This document shows, in pieces, positions 12,416-21,744 of a DNA stretch of 64,000 nt. Below the pieces are notes generated by a model that ran no database searches, was not told the origin of the DNA, and saw nothing but the letters and a program-made list of their open reading frames with translations. The DNA comes from Paenibacillus sp. FSL R5-0345 (GTDB taxonomy: Bacteria; Bacillota; Bacilli; Paenibacillales; Paenibacillaceae). Each line of letters opens with the position of its first letter. Positions within the stretch are counted from its first letter, which is position 1. Position numbers and translations under genes: made by a program. The DNA is taken from the NCBI RefSeq assembly GCF_000758585.1, contig NZ_CP009281.1, forward strand, positions 3,410,001-3,474,000, given 5' to 3'.

Positions 12416-13198
12416 ATGATTATATCTCTTAAAAATGTATCGTGGCAGCGCGATACAACCATGATCTTACGCGAAATGAATTGGGAAGTGAAACAAGGGC
12501 AACATTGGTGTATCGTCGGACTAAACGGTTCTGGCAAGACGACGATGCTGAACGTAGTGAACGGCTATATATGGCCGACGACTGGGCAAGTCGAAGTGCT
12601 AGACCACCGCTTCGGTGATGTTGATCTTAGGGAGCTGCGCAAACGAATCGGTTGGGTCAGCACCTCCCTGCAGCAGAAGTTATACGGACATCAGACTGCC
12701 CTGACCATCGTCCTCAGCGGGAAATTTGCAACTATCGGTTTATATGATAAGACCAATGAAGAGGATCAAAAGCAAGCCGAAGAATTGATGGAGTTTCTAG
12801 ACTGCTCTTCCTTAGCCGTTCGTACATACGATACCTTATCGCAAGGTCAGCGACAGAAAGTCCTCATTGCCCGCGCACTTATGGCCAATCCAGATCTATT
12901 GATCCTTGATGAGCCATGCACAGGGCTTGATATTTTTGCCCGAGAACAGCTGTTGCAAATGATCGAGAAGATTACGAAGCAACCCGGCGGACCAACTTTG
13001 CTGTATGTAACGCATCATATCGAAGAGATAACACCCTGCTTCACACATACGTTATTAGTTAAGAACGGCGAAATCTACAAAGGGGATGAGACGGAAAACT
13101 GCCTGCAGTCGGATGTGTTGAGCGATTTCTTTGATACCCCCGTTGAAGTTCAGGAGCATCACAATCGCAAGTGGCTTACACTTGCCGGTGATAAGTAA
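12416..13198 (+). CDS. ABC transporter ATP-binding protein (YlmA-like), no permease adjacent
   Basis: ATPase of 260 residues with Walker A GLNGSGKTT, signature LSQGQRQKVLIARAL, Walker B LLILDEP and a switch His (YVTHH). It resembles Bacillus YlmA and the ModF-like stand-alone ATPases. No membrane protein gene lies beside it, so either the permease is elsewhere or the protein is not a transporter subunit. Start ATG 12416, preceded by AAGGAGGGG at a slightly long spacing. It follows the FadR-type regulator in the same direction and is ended by the strong hairpin at 13229. Confidence 0.85.
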   Translation: MIISLKNVSWQRDTTMILREMNWEVKQGQHWCIVGLNGSGKTTMLNVVNGYIWPTTGQVEVLDHRFGDVDLRELRKRIGWVSTSLQQKLYGHQTALTIVLSGKFATIGLYDKTNEEDQKQAEELMEFLDCSSLAVRTYDTLSQGQRQKVLIARALMANPDLLILDEPCTGLDIFAREQLLQMIEKITKQPGGPTLLYVTHHIEEITPCFTHTLLVKNGEIYKGDETENCLQSDVLSDFFDTPVEVQEHHNRKWLTLAGDK

Positions 13199-13228
13199 GA
13201 TACGCTGCTTGAACATCTTATACAATAT

Positions 13229-13266
13229 AACAAAAGCTGCCATGCGATTGCTTGGCAGCTTTTGTT
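13229..13266 (+). terminator. Rho-independent terminator
   Basis: Perfect 14-bp stem AACAAAAGCTGCCA / TGGCAGCTTTTGTT (13229-13242 with 13253-13266). The outer part is A/T and could end transcription on both strands. Confidence 0.85.
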
Positions 13267-13303
13267 ATTGTATATGGAAATAATCGTAATGGATCTAAAT
13301 TAA

Positions 13304-13420
13304 ACAAGAGGAGTCACAGCAACTTTAGGGGTTCATTTCATTGATATTACAAATACTGGTTCTTTATTTGGAGGAGAGATAGTACAGCTTTATATTAGTG
13401 ACAAGATCGGAATTTCGTGG
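13304..13420 (+). pseudogene. GH3 beta-glucosidase remnant (Fn3-like tail domain)
   Basis: A frame without start codon reads VHFIDITNTGSLFGGEIVQ then LYISDKIGIS. The pattern V.N.G...G.E.VQLY.SD is the hallmark of the fibronectin-III-like C-terminal domain of GH3 beta-glucosidases. Only about 35 residues survive between the preceding terminator and the GH78 gene, so the rest of the enzyme is gone. It implies the locus once carried another glycosidase. Confidence 0.6.
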
Positions 13421-13469
13421 TGCATATCATTTGCTGACCTTACAATAAATCGGATTAGTAGGAGGTACT

Positions 13470-15875
13470 ATGGAAGAGAACAGAATGTGGAAGGCAAATT
13501 GGATTTGGTCTAAAGGATATCCGTGGACGTCAAATCCGGGAACACATGAATTGGTGTATTTTCGCCGCGAATTTAACGTTTCTGATTCAGAGGGAGCAAA
13601 ACTCGTTGTTGATATCACGGCGGATAGCCGGTACCGATTATTTCTTAACGGTGAATCCGTCTCTGTTGGACCCTGCAAAGGTGACCAGTTCAGCCATTAT
13701 TACGAAACAGTTGATCTGAGCGAGCGTCTTATTACTGGAAAGAACGTGCTAGCAGTTAAAGTACTTCACTATGCTGCAGCCGGTCCCTTTGTACTTGGTG
13801 AAAGCGGTCCCATTTCGACTTACCGCGCTGTCGGAGGTGCAATGCTGCTTGAGGGTGAACTTATTGAGCAAAAAGGGTCTTCACAAGCTCTTCATACCGA
13901 TGAGAGTTGGCATTGTAAAATGATGACTGGATTTAAGCTTGTCCCTAGCCCGATTATCTTTCACCTTGGCGGGTTTGAACATATCGATGGAAAGGGATTG
14001 GACCACGGTTGGGAAATGCCCGATTTCATTGGTGAGGGATGGAGAGATGCAACAATAGTTTCTAGAACAGACGATGAATATGGTCAATTAACACCTTGGC
14101 AATTGTCACCACGCCCGATTCCTTTATTAAACGAGACGTTGATGTTCTTCCGTGGCGTCACAAATGCTGATAATGTCTCAGCTATACCGAAATACACTTC
14201 ATTTCTTAATGAGAAGGATTCGGACTCTCTGCGTGTAGAACCTGGCTGTTCTATCTGGCTGGAGATTGATGCTGGAGAATTAGCTACAGGCTATCTTACA
14301 TTGGAAATGCGGGGCGGCCGTGATAGCCAGATCGGAGTTCAATATTCAGAGTCTTATGAGGAAGCCTCATCTAATCTCCATCATAGAGTGAAGGGAAAAA
14401 GGGATGATGCTAAGAACGGTATCTTAATCGGAGAGAGTGATTACTACACGGTGGCTGGAGTAGGCGATGAATACGTTGCGGAGCGTTATGAACCTTTTGA
14501 ATTCCGTACTTTCCGATATATCAGACTTGAAGCAACTGCGAAGAATGAACCGCTCGAAATTGTTCGGCTTTCTTATAGAGATGTGGGCTATCCACTGGAT
14601 ATTAAAGCATCCTTTGCTTGTTCAGATCCGGATTTCGAACAACTCTGGGAATTGTCTTTAAATACGCTCAAAAGATGTATGCACGAAACGTATGAGGACT
14701 GTCCATATTATGAGCAAATGCAATATTCGATGGACACCCGACTTCAGATGTTATTCACCTATGCGCTTAGTGCCGATGACCGATTAGCCCGCCGTTCGTT
14801 GTTTGACTTTCACAGTTCTGCACTGCCTTCGGGCATACTACAGAGCCGCTATCCAGCTGAATATCGGCAAGTGATTCCGTCCTTTTCCTTATATTGGATT
14901 CATATGCTTAACGAACATTATCAATACTTTGGTGAGCGAAACTTAATTCGGCGTTATTTGCCTACAATGACTGGAGTTCTTGATTGGTTTAGACGTTTAC
15001 TGACACCTGAAGGACTTGTTGCTCCGACGCCGCGTGCGTACTGGCCTTTCTTCGATTGGTGCAAAGAATGGCAGATAGGAACCCCTCCGGCACATAATCA
15101 AGGTCCTCTTACATTGCTCAGTCAAATGTTCGCAGCTGCCCTTAATACTGCTTCTGAACTATATCTGGCATTGAGTTGGGCGGATGCGGCGCGCGAAGCC
15201 AAAGAAGAAGCAAACACCATAAATGATGCCTTGCTACGTCACTGTTGGCGTACAGACCGTGGGCTTTTCGCAGATGGACCAGAGGTTGATGATTTTAGCC
15301 AACATACACAAATCTGGGGGATTGTATGCGGTGCTGTTTCAGGAGAGGAAGCTGTCCAACTGCTGGAACGTACAATCGAATACCCAGCCGAACAAATGAC
15401 GCAATTGTCTATGCCTGCTTCATATGAACTATTCCGGATATTATCTCATCATAAATTGTATGACAAAGCTTCTGTAGTGATTGACCGCTGGAGAGCTTTT
15501 CTGGATCTGCATCTTACGACCTTACCAGAGGTGCCAGACGATAATAATCCACGCAGTGATTGCCACGCTTGGAGTGCATTGCCGATCTCAGAATTTCTAG
15601 GTGAGATTCTTGGTGTAAGGCCAGGGGCTCCTGGGTATTCAACCATCATTATTGAGCCCAAATTGTTAATGTTGGATTGGGCGAATGGCAAGGTGGCCAC
15701 AAAACACGGCATAGTTGAAGTCGAGTGGACTCTGAAGAAAGATAATATTTTCCGCATTACGGGATTAGGACCGGAGAATATACCTGTTGTACTGATATTG
15801 CCGAATGGGGAACGCTTGGAGTTTCAGAACGGCGGAGAGTTTGATGCTTCGATCAAGTTTCCGGTAGTGGTATAG
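13470..15875 (+). CDS. GH78-type alpha-L-rhamnosidase family protein
   Basis: Large cytosolic glycosidase of 801 residues without signal peptide. Start ATG 13470 follows TAGGAGGTACT. N-terminal jelly-roll (about 20-130; KANWIWSKG, ADSRYRLFLNGESV), further beta domains, then an (alpha/alpha)6 barrel from about 400. The GH78 active-site block appears as YEDCPYYEQMQYSMDTR where canonical rhamnosidases read DCPQRDERLGWTGD, so the acid/base region is conserved only in outline. It may cleave rhamnosides taken up from plant glycosides or act on another sugar. A canonical GH78 lies beyond a convergent AraC gene, and all three form one sugar locus. Confidence 0.8.
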   Translation: MEENRMWKANWIWSKGYPWTSNPGTHELVYFRREFNVSDSEGAKLVVDITADSRYRLFLNGESVSVGPCKGDQFSHYYETVDLSERLITGKNVLAVKVLHYAAAGPFVLGESGPISTYRAVGGAMLLEGELIEQKGSSQALHTDESWHCKMMTGFKLVPSPIIFHLGGFEHIDGKGLDHGWEMPDFIGEGWRDATIVSRTDDEYGQLTPWQLSPRPIPLLNETLMFFRGVTNADNVSAIPKYTSFLNEKDSDSLRVEPGCSIWLEIDAGELATGYLTLEMRGGRDSQIGVQYSESYEEASSNLHHRVKGKRDDAKNGILIGESDYYTVAGVGDEYVAERYEPFEFRTFRYIRLEATAKNEPLEIVRLSYRDVGYPLDIKASFACSDPDFEQLWELSLNTLKRCMHETYEDCPYYEQMQYSMDTRLQMLFTYALSADDRLARRSLFDFHSSALPSGILQSRYPAEYRQVIPSFSLYWIHMLNEHYQYFGERNLIRRYLPTMTGVLDWFRRLLTPEGLVAPTPRAYWPFFDWCKEWQIGTPPAHNQGPLTLLSQMFAAALNTASELYLALSWADAAREAKEEANTINDALLRHCWRTDRGLFADGPEVDDFSQHTQIWGIVCGAVSGEEAVQLLERTIEYPAEQMTQLSMPASYELFRILSHHKLYDKASVVIDRWRAFLDLHLTTLPEVPDDNNPRSDCHAWSALPISEFLGEILGVRPGAPGYSTIIIEPKLLMLDWANGKVATKHGIVEVEWTLKKDNIFRITGLGPENIPVVLILPNGERLEFQNGGEFDASIKFPVVV

Positions 15876-15901
15876 GTATCTAGAATAACTATGAATGATA
15901 T

Positions 15902-15937
15902 CGAAAAGCGATCTCCGAGAAAGGGGGACGCTTTTCG
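15902..15937 (+). terminator. Hairpin between convergent genes
   Basis: Stem CGAAAAGCG / CGCTTTTCG (15902-15910 with 15929-15937). No long T-run follows, but its place between two converging genes suggests a terminator serving the GH78 gene or both strands. Confidence 0.5.
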
Positions 15938-15996
15938 CTCATTAGGGCAACATAATCCATCTCTATGCCATTAATCATTACTTGGAAGTTTAGTAG

Positions 15997-16875
15997 CTAT
16001 TGCTCAACTCGTAGCGAATTACTATATTGACGGGGAGTCATTCCGATCTTTTTTTTAAATATTTGGTGAAAAAACTTCAGGTCAGCATATCCGACTGCTG
16101 CGGCAATTTCGCTTACACCTCTATGACCTCCAGAAAGCATACGGCAGGCAGCATCCATACGAATACTCTGCATGTAATCTGTAAAACTCATTCCCGTTTG
16201 ATGCTGAAAAAGTCGGCTGAATTGCCGTTCACTAAGGTTCGCTTTGCTAGCAAGATCGCTAAGTTTAAGCCCGCTGGCATAATTATAATTTATATATGCA
16301 ATGGCTTCATCAACTGCAATCCATTGTGGCTTCTCCCCTGTTGGTGTATTAAGCTGTAACCGATGTCTAAACAAGCCCGTTAATATTTGCACGACAAGAG
16401 CATCAAGGACAGCTAAATATCCAGGTGGTTTTGCCGAGAATTCACGAAACAGTTCACGGAACATTATATGGTATGCACCATTGATATCTTTCATAGAGAA
16501 CCATAGCAATTGCATGTCTGTGAAAAATTCACAAATATCTTTAGCGTGAGGAAAAGTAACCTGAAGCTCAGATAAATACTCTACCGGAAACAAACAGTTG
16601 TAAACAATAAGCGGACGGTCTTTTATAGGTGTCTTAGGGCGAAATACGTGACTGCGTCCGATAGGTATAAAAAATAACGTACCGTGCTCGACAGGAACGG
16701 CCTCATCCTCAATGTAGTGAACCCCTGCGCCTTCACTGATATAAGTAATCTCGATAAACTCATGGGAATGTGCATTCAATTCGAACGTTTCGTAAGCCCT
16801 GTTCACATAAATTGGCACACCAGGTTCAAAAAAGCTATCTCCGGACATGACAAAGGTACTGCGTCTGATACTCAT
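15997..16875 (-). CDS. AraC-family regulator of the rhamnoside locus
   Basis: Protein of 292 residues. N-terminal cupin-like sensor (NAHSHEFIEITYISEGAGVHYI) should bind a sugar, and the C-terminal 100 residues hold two helix-turn-helix motifs: LSDLASKANLSERQFSRLFQHQTG and GVSEIAAAVGYADLKFFHQIFKKKIGMTPRQY. Start ATG at 16875 with GAAAGGGGCC upstream. It is divergent from the second GH78 gene and convergent with the first, and the 212-bp divergent region holds a repeated AATTCTAT element, so it very likely activates the flanking glycosidases in response to rhamnose or a rhamnoside. Confidence 0.9.
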   Translation of the reverse strand: MSIRRSTFVMSGDSFFEPGVPIYVNRAYETFELNAHSHEFIEITYISEGAGVHYIEDEAVPVEHGTLFFIPIGRSHVFRPKTPIKDRPLIVYNCLFPVEYLSELQVTFPHAKDICEFFTDMQLLWFSMKDINGAYHIMFRELFREFSAKPPGYLAVLDALVVQILTGLFRHRLQLNTPTGEKPQWIAVDEAIAYINYNYASGLKLSDLASKANLSERQFSRLFQHQTGMSFTDYMQSIRMDAACRMLSGGHRGVSEIAAAVGYADLKFFHQIFKKKIGMTPRQYSNSLRVEQ

Positions 16876-16972
16876 ATCTTGGCCCCTTTCAAATTACCTA
16901 AGGCTAGTCTCATCGTATGAAAATTATGAATGAATGTCCAGATCCACCTATAAAAATGTCAGAAATACCCCC

Positions 16973-17038
16973 AATTCTATGTTAAGCGACCTCGTACAAT
17001 AGAATTAGCTCTGCTGGATACATGAGCGACAATTCTAT
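16973..17038 (+). promoter_or_regulatory. Three AATTCTAT elements in the araC/GH78 divergent promoter region
   Basis: AATTCTAT at 16973-16980, its exact inverse ATAGAATT at 16999-17006, and a third direct copy at 17031-17038. The spacing of 26 and 32 bp is compatible with half-sites of an AraC-type activator near the promoters of both divergent genes. Assignment to the adjacent regulator is inference. Confidence 0.4.
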
Positions 17039-17087
17039 TCTTAACTGTTCTGGTAGGTTACCGAATGATTATAGGAGGTAGTTACAA

Positions 17088-19747
17088 ATGTCCAATTTTG
17101 AGGTCACAAATCTTAAGGTGAATTATAGAAAAAATCCATTGGGGATTGATGATTTACATCCGCGGCTTAGTTGGTGGATCAGCACAGAAGTAAGGGGCTT
17201 TATCCAATCTGCCTACCAAGTTCAGGTCGCGATGATCCTAAATTTGTTTCAGAACTCATCTGGGATTCTGAAAAGGTAGAATCAGATAGCATTGTTCATA
17301 TTGAGTATGCAGGTCCCGACTTACAGTCACGCACTCGGTATTACTATAGGGTTCGAGCTTGGAACGATCAAGGAAAGGTTTCGGAATGGAGTGAACCTGC
17401 ATACTGGGAAACAGCCTTGTTGTCGGTCAAAGAGTGGCAGGCAAAATGGATAGCAGCACCCCTGAGTAACCAAGAGAACGGAGCGGATCCTTGCGATTAT
17501 ATTCGTACGGAATTTTCAATCCCTGACAATGTCGTATCAGCACGTGTGTATGCAACCTCGCTTGGATTGTACCGCCTTTATATTAATGGTATTCCAGCAG
17601 ATAACACACTATTTAATCCCGGTTGGACCAGTTATAACAACAGGCTTCAATATCAGACCTATGACGTGACGTCATTGATTGCTGCTGGTGGCAACGCGCT
17701 TGGTTGTATTCTGGGAAACGGATGGTATAAAGGGTATCTAGCTTGGGAAGGAAAGAAAGACATCTTCGGTAATGCTCGTGCTGTGCTAATCCAGCTACAC
17801 GTCACATTATCCGATGGTTCTGAACATATCATTGTATCGGATGAGAAATGGCGAACTTCGACAGGTCCACTCTTGATGTCGGAATTATATCATGGCGAAA
17901 CATATGATGCGAGGCTCGAGAAAGAAGGATGGTCTTCTCCCGGTTTTGAGGATTTAAAGTGGCAAAAGACTATTCTCAAGGACCGTCCAGAAGCTACATT
18001 GGTTGCTCAGGAAAACGAACCGACTAGGGTTATAGAAACCATCAAGCCTATCGCTGTCATTACTACACCTAAAGGCGAACACGTGCTGGATATGGGACAA
18101 AATATGGTTGGATGGGTAAGGTTTATGGTTCATGCTGAAGCAGGAACCATAGTTACTTTAGAACATGCTGAGGTCTTGGACCGCGAGGGGAACTTCTACA
18201 TCGGTAATTTACGATCGGCAAAACAGACTGTTACTTATGTATGCCGAGGCGGAGAGGAAGAAACATTTGAGCCGTATTTATCCTTCCAAGGATTCCGTTA
18301 TGTAAAAGTGACTGGTATACCGCAAGATCAATTATTGGAAATATTCATCGGCTGCGTCATCCATACGGACTTAGAGCAAACGGGCAAGTTCAACTGCTCA
18401 GATGAACTCTTAAATCAACTTCAGCACAACATCTTATGGGGACAAAAGGGGAATTTTCTAGATATCCCTACAGATTGCCCTCAACGAGACGAAAGATTGG
18501 GATGGACGGGGGATGCTCAAGTTTTTATTCGCACAGCTGCCTTCAACATGAATGTCGTTCCGTTCTTTGAAAAGTGGCTAAAGGATTTGGCCGCGGATCA
18601 AGAAGAGGACGGAAGAGTTCCACACGTCATTCCAGATGTACCAGCGGCAGGATACGGCTCTGCTGCTTGGGGAGACGCCGCGGTGATTTGTCCTTGGACG
18701 CTTTATCAATGTTATGGGGACATTCGTGTGCTGAAAACGCAATATCCAAGTATGAAAGCTTGGGTCGAGTATATTCGGGTGCAAGGTGAAGACGAATATC
18801 TATGGAATACAGGTTTTCACTTCGGAGATTGGTTAGGTCTAGATGCCAAAGAAAACAGCTACGTCGGAGCAACTCCAAAAGAGTTGATCGCTACCGCGTT
18901 CTATGCTTATTCAACGGAATTGCTAGCTAAGACAGCGACTGTCATTGGAAAACCCGAAGATGCCTTAAAATATGAAGCATTGCATGAGAAGATTGTTCTG
19001 GCATTCCGTCAAGAGTTTGTAACGCCAAATGGGCGGGTGGCATCACCGACACAAACTGCGTATACACTCGCCCTTATGTTTGACTTATTGGAGGATAAGG
19101 ATCGTCATCGTACAGCCAAGATGCTAGCAGACCACATCGAAGAAAATGGAGTGCACTTGACGACCGGTTTTGTGGGTACTCCGTATCTGTGTCTAGTCCT
19201 CTCTAGATTCGGTTACACGGATTTAGCCTACCAATTGGTACTGCAAAAAGAGTATCCTTCATGGTTATATTCCGTAATTCAAGGAGCCACAACCATTTGG
19301 GAACATTGGGATGGAATAAAACAGGACGGTTCGTTCTGGAGCGATGATATGAACTCCTTTAACCATTATGCTTACGGCGCTATAGGAGATTGGCTCTATC
19401 GCACTGCCGGTGGTATCGAACTATTGGAACCAGGCTACAAAAAAATACGGATCCAACCGCAAATCGGGGAACATTTATCGTGGATTGATGCTTCGCTTGA
19501 ATCTGTCCATGGAACGATCAAGGTAACTTGGAAAAAACAGAATGAAGCTTCAGTAGAAATGCAAGTATTGATACCATCTAATACAACAGCTGAGGTTATG
19601 ATTCCAACGATGAAGCAGGAGAATATTTTGGAGTCTGGGATCCCAATAGAACAAGTTATAGGTCTGTCTAGTGTGGAACAAATGCCAAAAGGCCAAAAAC
19701 TAATCATTGGATCTGGAAATTATCAATTTACGTATCCAATAAGCTAG
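17088..19747 (+). pseudogene. GH78 alpha-L-rhamnosidase, frameshifted near codon 48
   Basis: The true start is ATG 17088 behind ATAGGAGGTAG: MSNFEVTNLKVNYRKNPLGI ... PRLSWW ... QSAYQVQVA is the standard GH78 N terminus. At about 17229-17231 the frame must move back one base to continue as DDPKFVSELIWDSEKV and the remaining 840 residues, so one nucleotide appears to be missing. The rest is complete: bacterial rhamnosidase N domains, then the (alpha/alpha)6 barrel with DCPQRDERLGWTGDAQ, WGDAAV and the C-terminal beta domain. Unless this is a base-calling error the enzyme loses its first Fn3-like domain or is not made. It is transcribed divergently from the AraC gene. Confidence 0.85.
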
Positions 19748-19773
19748 AAATGATATAACCTTCTACTTTGCAG

Positions 19774-19800
19774 ACAAGCCAAATAGGCTTGTTTTTTTTA
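19774..19800 (+). terminator. Rho-independent terminator
   Basis: Stem ACAAGCC / GGCTTGT (19774-19780 with 19786-19792) followed by eight T. Confidence 0.85.
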
Positions 19801-19872
19801 TTCAGTTGTTGTCGAGTATAATAAACTTAACCTATAGTAAAATAGATAAATAAGATTGGAGTGAACGACAGA

Positions 19873-19899
19873 TTGAAGGTCATTATATTTGGCGCTAGC
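19873..19899 (+). pseudogene. NAD(P)-binding epimerase-like gene, N-terminal fragment
   Basis: From TTG 19873, behind TTGGAGTG, the frame reads LKVIIFGAS and then degenerates to a stop at 19929. This is the first Rossmann strand of the atypical SDR / NAD-dependent epimerase family (usual beginning MKVIIFGATGMVG). The continuation is found inverted just downstream. Confidence 0.6.
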
Positions 19900-19936
19900 G
19901 TAATGTCATACGTTATTCGTCGATATTGATCTTCTT

Positions 19937-20038
19937 TCATACCCTGAGATGCTCTGGATGTTTACGACCTATTGTAACTATTTCTCGCACTCTGTCATCT
20001 AATATACACTCCTGCAGTGCACTTAGACCTACCATTCC
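19937..20038 (-). pseudogene. Inverted continuation of the same epimerase-like gene
   Basis: On the minus strand from 20038 the sequence reads GMVGLSALQECILDDRV, then REIVTIGRKHPEHLRV and a stop. This is exactly what should follow the LKVIIFGAS fragment on the plus strand: the glycine-rich loop GxxGMVG, the ECxxD helix and the next strand ending in GR. A segment of about 140 bp has therefore been flipped within an old gene whose remaining part is missing. The downstream 100 nt to 20130 hold a small hairpin AGTCGCC / GGCGGCT but no further gene. Confidence 0.65.
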
Positions 20039-20215
20039 CGTAATAATAAGAAATTACAGCATTAAGCCAAAAAAACACATAACATACGTAGTCGCCTTTT
20101 CGGCGGCTTATTTGATTTAACCAAATAAATCATCGAAAATCTTATCTTACAAAAAGAGTTCCCATTAACAATATTCAATAATAAATTTTGAGATTAGGTT
20201 AAAAAAGCGTATTTG

Positions 20216-20264
20216 TTGACAAATAGTCTAATTAGACTAATAATATAGACAGTCTAATTAGACT
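20216..20264 (+). promoter_or_regulatory. Promoter with two identical palindromic operators (PadR-like)
   Basis: A -35 box TTGACA (20216-20221) with a weak -10 TAATAT (20241-20246) is overlapped by the perfect palindrome TAGTCTAATTAGACTA (20224-20239) and followed by a second copy of its core AGTCTAATTAGACT (20251-20264). The two sites lie 27 bp apart. They would block the esterase-padR transcript and are probably the autoregulatory sites of the PadR protein encoded downstream. Confidence 0.6.
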
Positions 20265-20285
20265 AATGAAGAGAGGATGAGAATA

Positions 20286-21133
20286 ATGGTCAAATCATTT
20301 TTAATGATTGGTCAGTCAAATATGGCTGGACGAGGATTTATACATGAAGTACCCCCATCTATAACGAAAGAATACAAATGTTGCGTAATGGTAGATGGCA
20401 AATGATGGCTGAACCTATTAATTATGACCGTCCTGTTTCAGGAATAAGTCTTGCTGGATCATTTGCGGATGCATGGTGTCGTGAAAATGAAGAAGACATT
20501 ATTGGCTTAATTCCTTGCGCTGAGGGAGGGAGCACCATTGATGAATGGGCAGTAGATGGGGCACTTTTTAAACATGCATTACAAGAAACTAAATTTGCAA
20601 TGAAGAATAGTGAATTATCGGGGATTTTATGGCATCAAGGAGAAAGTGATAGTAGTAACGGCAACTATAAAGTCTATTATCAGAAATTACTTCAGATTGT
20701 TACGGCGCTAAGAAAAGAGTTAGAGGCTCCAAATATTCCATTTATCATTGGTGGTTTAGGGGATTTTTTAGGCAAAAAAGGATTTGGGAAACATTGCACG
20801 GAATATGCGTTAATGAATCAAGAATTACAAAAATTCGCTTTTGAACAAGATAATTGTTACTTTGTTACAGCTTCAGGTTTAACTTCTAATCCGGATGGGA
20901 TTCATATCGATGCAATATCTCAAAGAAAATTCGGGTTACGATATTTTGAAGCCTTTATTAATAAGCAACATGTACTTGAGCCGTTAATGAATGAACATGA
21001 ATTGTTAAGTCTCCATAATGCAAGAATACACACTAAAGCGGAAAAAATATATATATTGAGTATGGATTTTGCATTAGGAAAAATATCATTTGATGAATTT
21101 CAAGCCCAGTTCATACAAATCAACAATGATTAA
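20286..21133 (+). pseudogene. SGNH/SASA-type carbohydrate esterase, frameshifted in a C-run
   Basis: From ATG 20286, behind AGAGAGGATGAG, the reading MVKSFLMIGQSNMAGRGF begins as a sialate O-acetylesterase-domain (SASA, DUF303) protein with nucleophile Ser in GQSNMAG. After HEVPP the frame is lost; it resumes one base earlier as IYNERIQMLRNGRWQMM and runs to 21133. The shift lies in a run of five C (20352-20356), where six would keep the frame. Downstream motifs are intact: CAEGGSTIDEW, GILWHQGESDS, and the catalytic DGIHID. About 282 residues if restored. Such enzymes remove acetyl groups from glycans. It is the first gene of a transcript with padR. Confidence 0.8.
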
Positions 21134-21345
21134 ACCTAATAGTATTTTGACGGAGGTGTTTATTTGATAATATTACTAATTTTAGGATTATTAAAACAAA
21201 ATCCAGGGGCTCACGGTTATGAATTGTTATCCTTAATGGAAGAAAAACACTATAAATATATAGTCAATTTTGAAGTGCACCCCTTAGAATAGACATTGGA
21301 AAAAACCCCTGGTTTATCCGATGAAATTCTAGGGGGTGCATTTTT

Positions 21346-21744
21346 ATGGCGATTAAAGGACAGAAGTTTAAAAATTACTCAGATGAGATTAAAAAAGAGG
21401 CCATTCGTTTACATGTGGAGGAAAGATGGACTTATCGGAAAATTACGGAGCATTTTGAGATACAAGATCAAGGACGGGTAAAGAGATGGATGAAGAAATA
21501 CCGAGAGCTAGGGGAATTTGGGCTACTAGATCAACGGGGGCGTCGTATTGAATATATCGATCAAGATAGGTATGTTCAAAAGCTCAAACGGGAAAATGAA
21601 ATGCTAAAAAAGTGTTTGGAAATCTGGATGCAGGAGGTGAAACGCACAAATATAGAGTCATTGAGAACGCTGCAAAAGAGTATGCCGTTAGCAACCTGTG
21701 TAAACTCTTTAGGGTCTCTAGAAGTGGATACTACGCTTTCCTGA
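21346..21744 (+). CDS. IS3-family transposase OrfA
   Basis: 132 residues as read without frameshift. N-terminal helix-turn-helix (YSDEIKKEAIRLHVEERWTY ... RVKRWMKKYRELG) that binds the element ends, then a leucine-zipper-like helix (VQKLKRENEMLKKCLEIW). The part after the slippage site at 21606 is out of the family register, as expected, because the functional product is OrfAB made by -1 frameshifting. Start ATG 21346; the region before it is the IS left end. Confidence 0.9.
   Translation: MAIKGQKFKNYSDEIKKEAIRLHVEERWTYRKITEHFEIQDQGRVKRWMKKYRELGEFGLLDQRGRRIEYIDQDRYVQKLKRENEMLKKCLEIWMQEVKRTNIESLRTLQKSMPLATCVNSLGSLEVDTTLS
21606..21612 (+). other. -1 ribosomal frameshift signal A AAA AAG
   Basis: The heptamer A-AAA-AAG is in the zero frame of orfA (CTA AAA AAG). 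Slipping one base back leads straight into the orfB frame at 21612. This is the standard way IS3-family elements make the OrfAB transposase. Confidence 0.8.

Noticed and set aside
17171..17290. TTG 17171 as the true start of the second GH78
   Set aside because: The normal family N terminus lies in another frame from 17088 with an excellent ribosome site.
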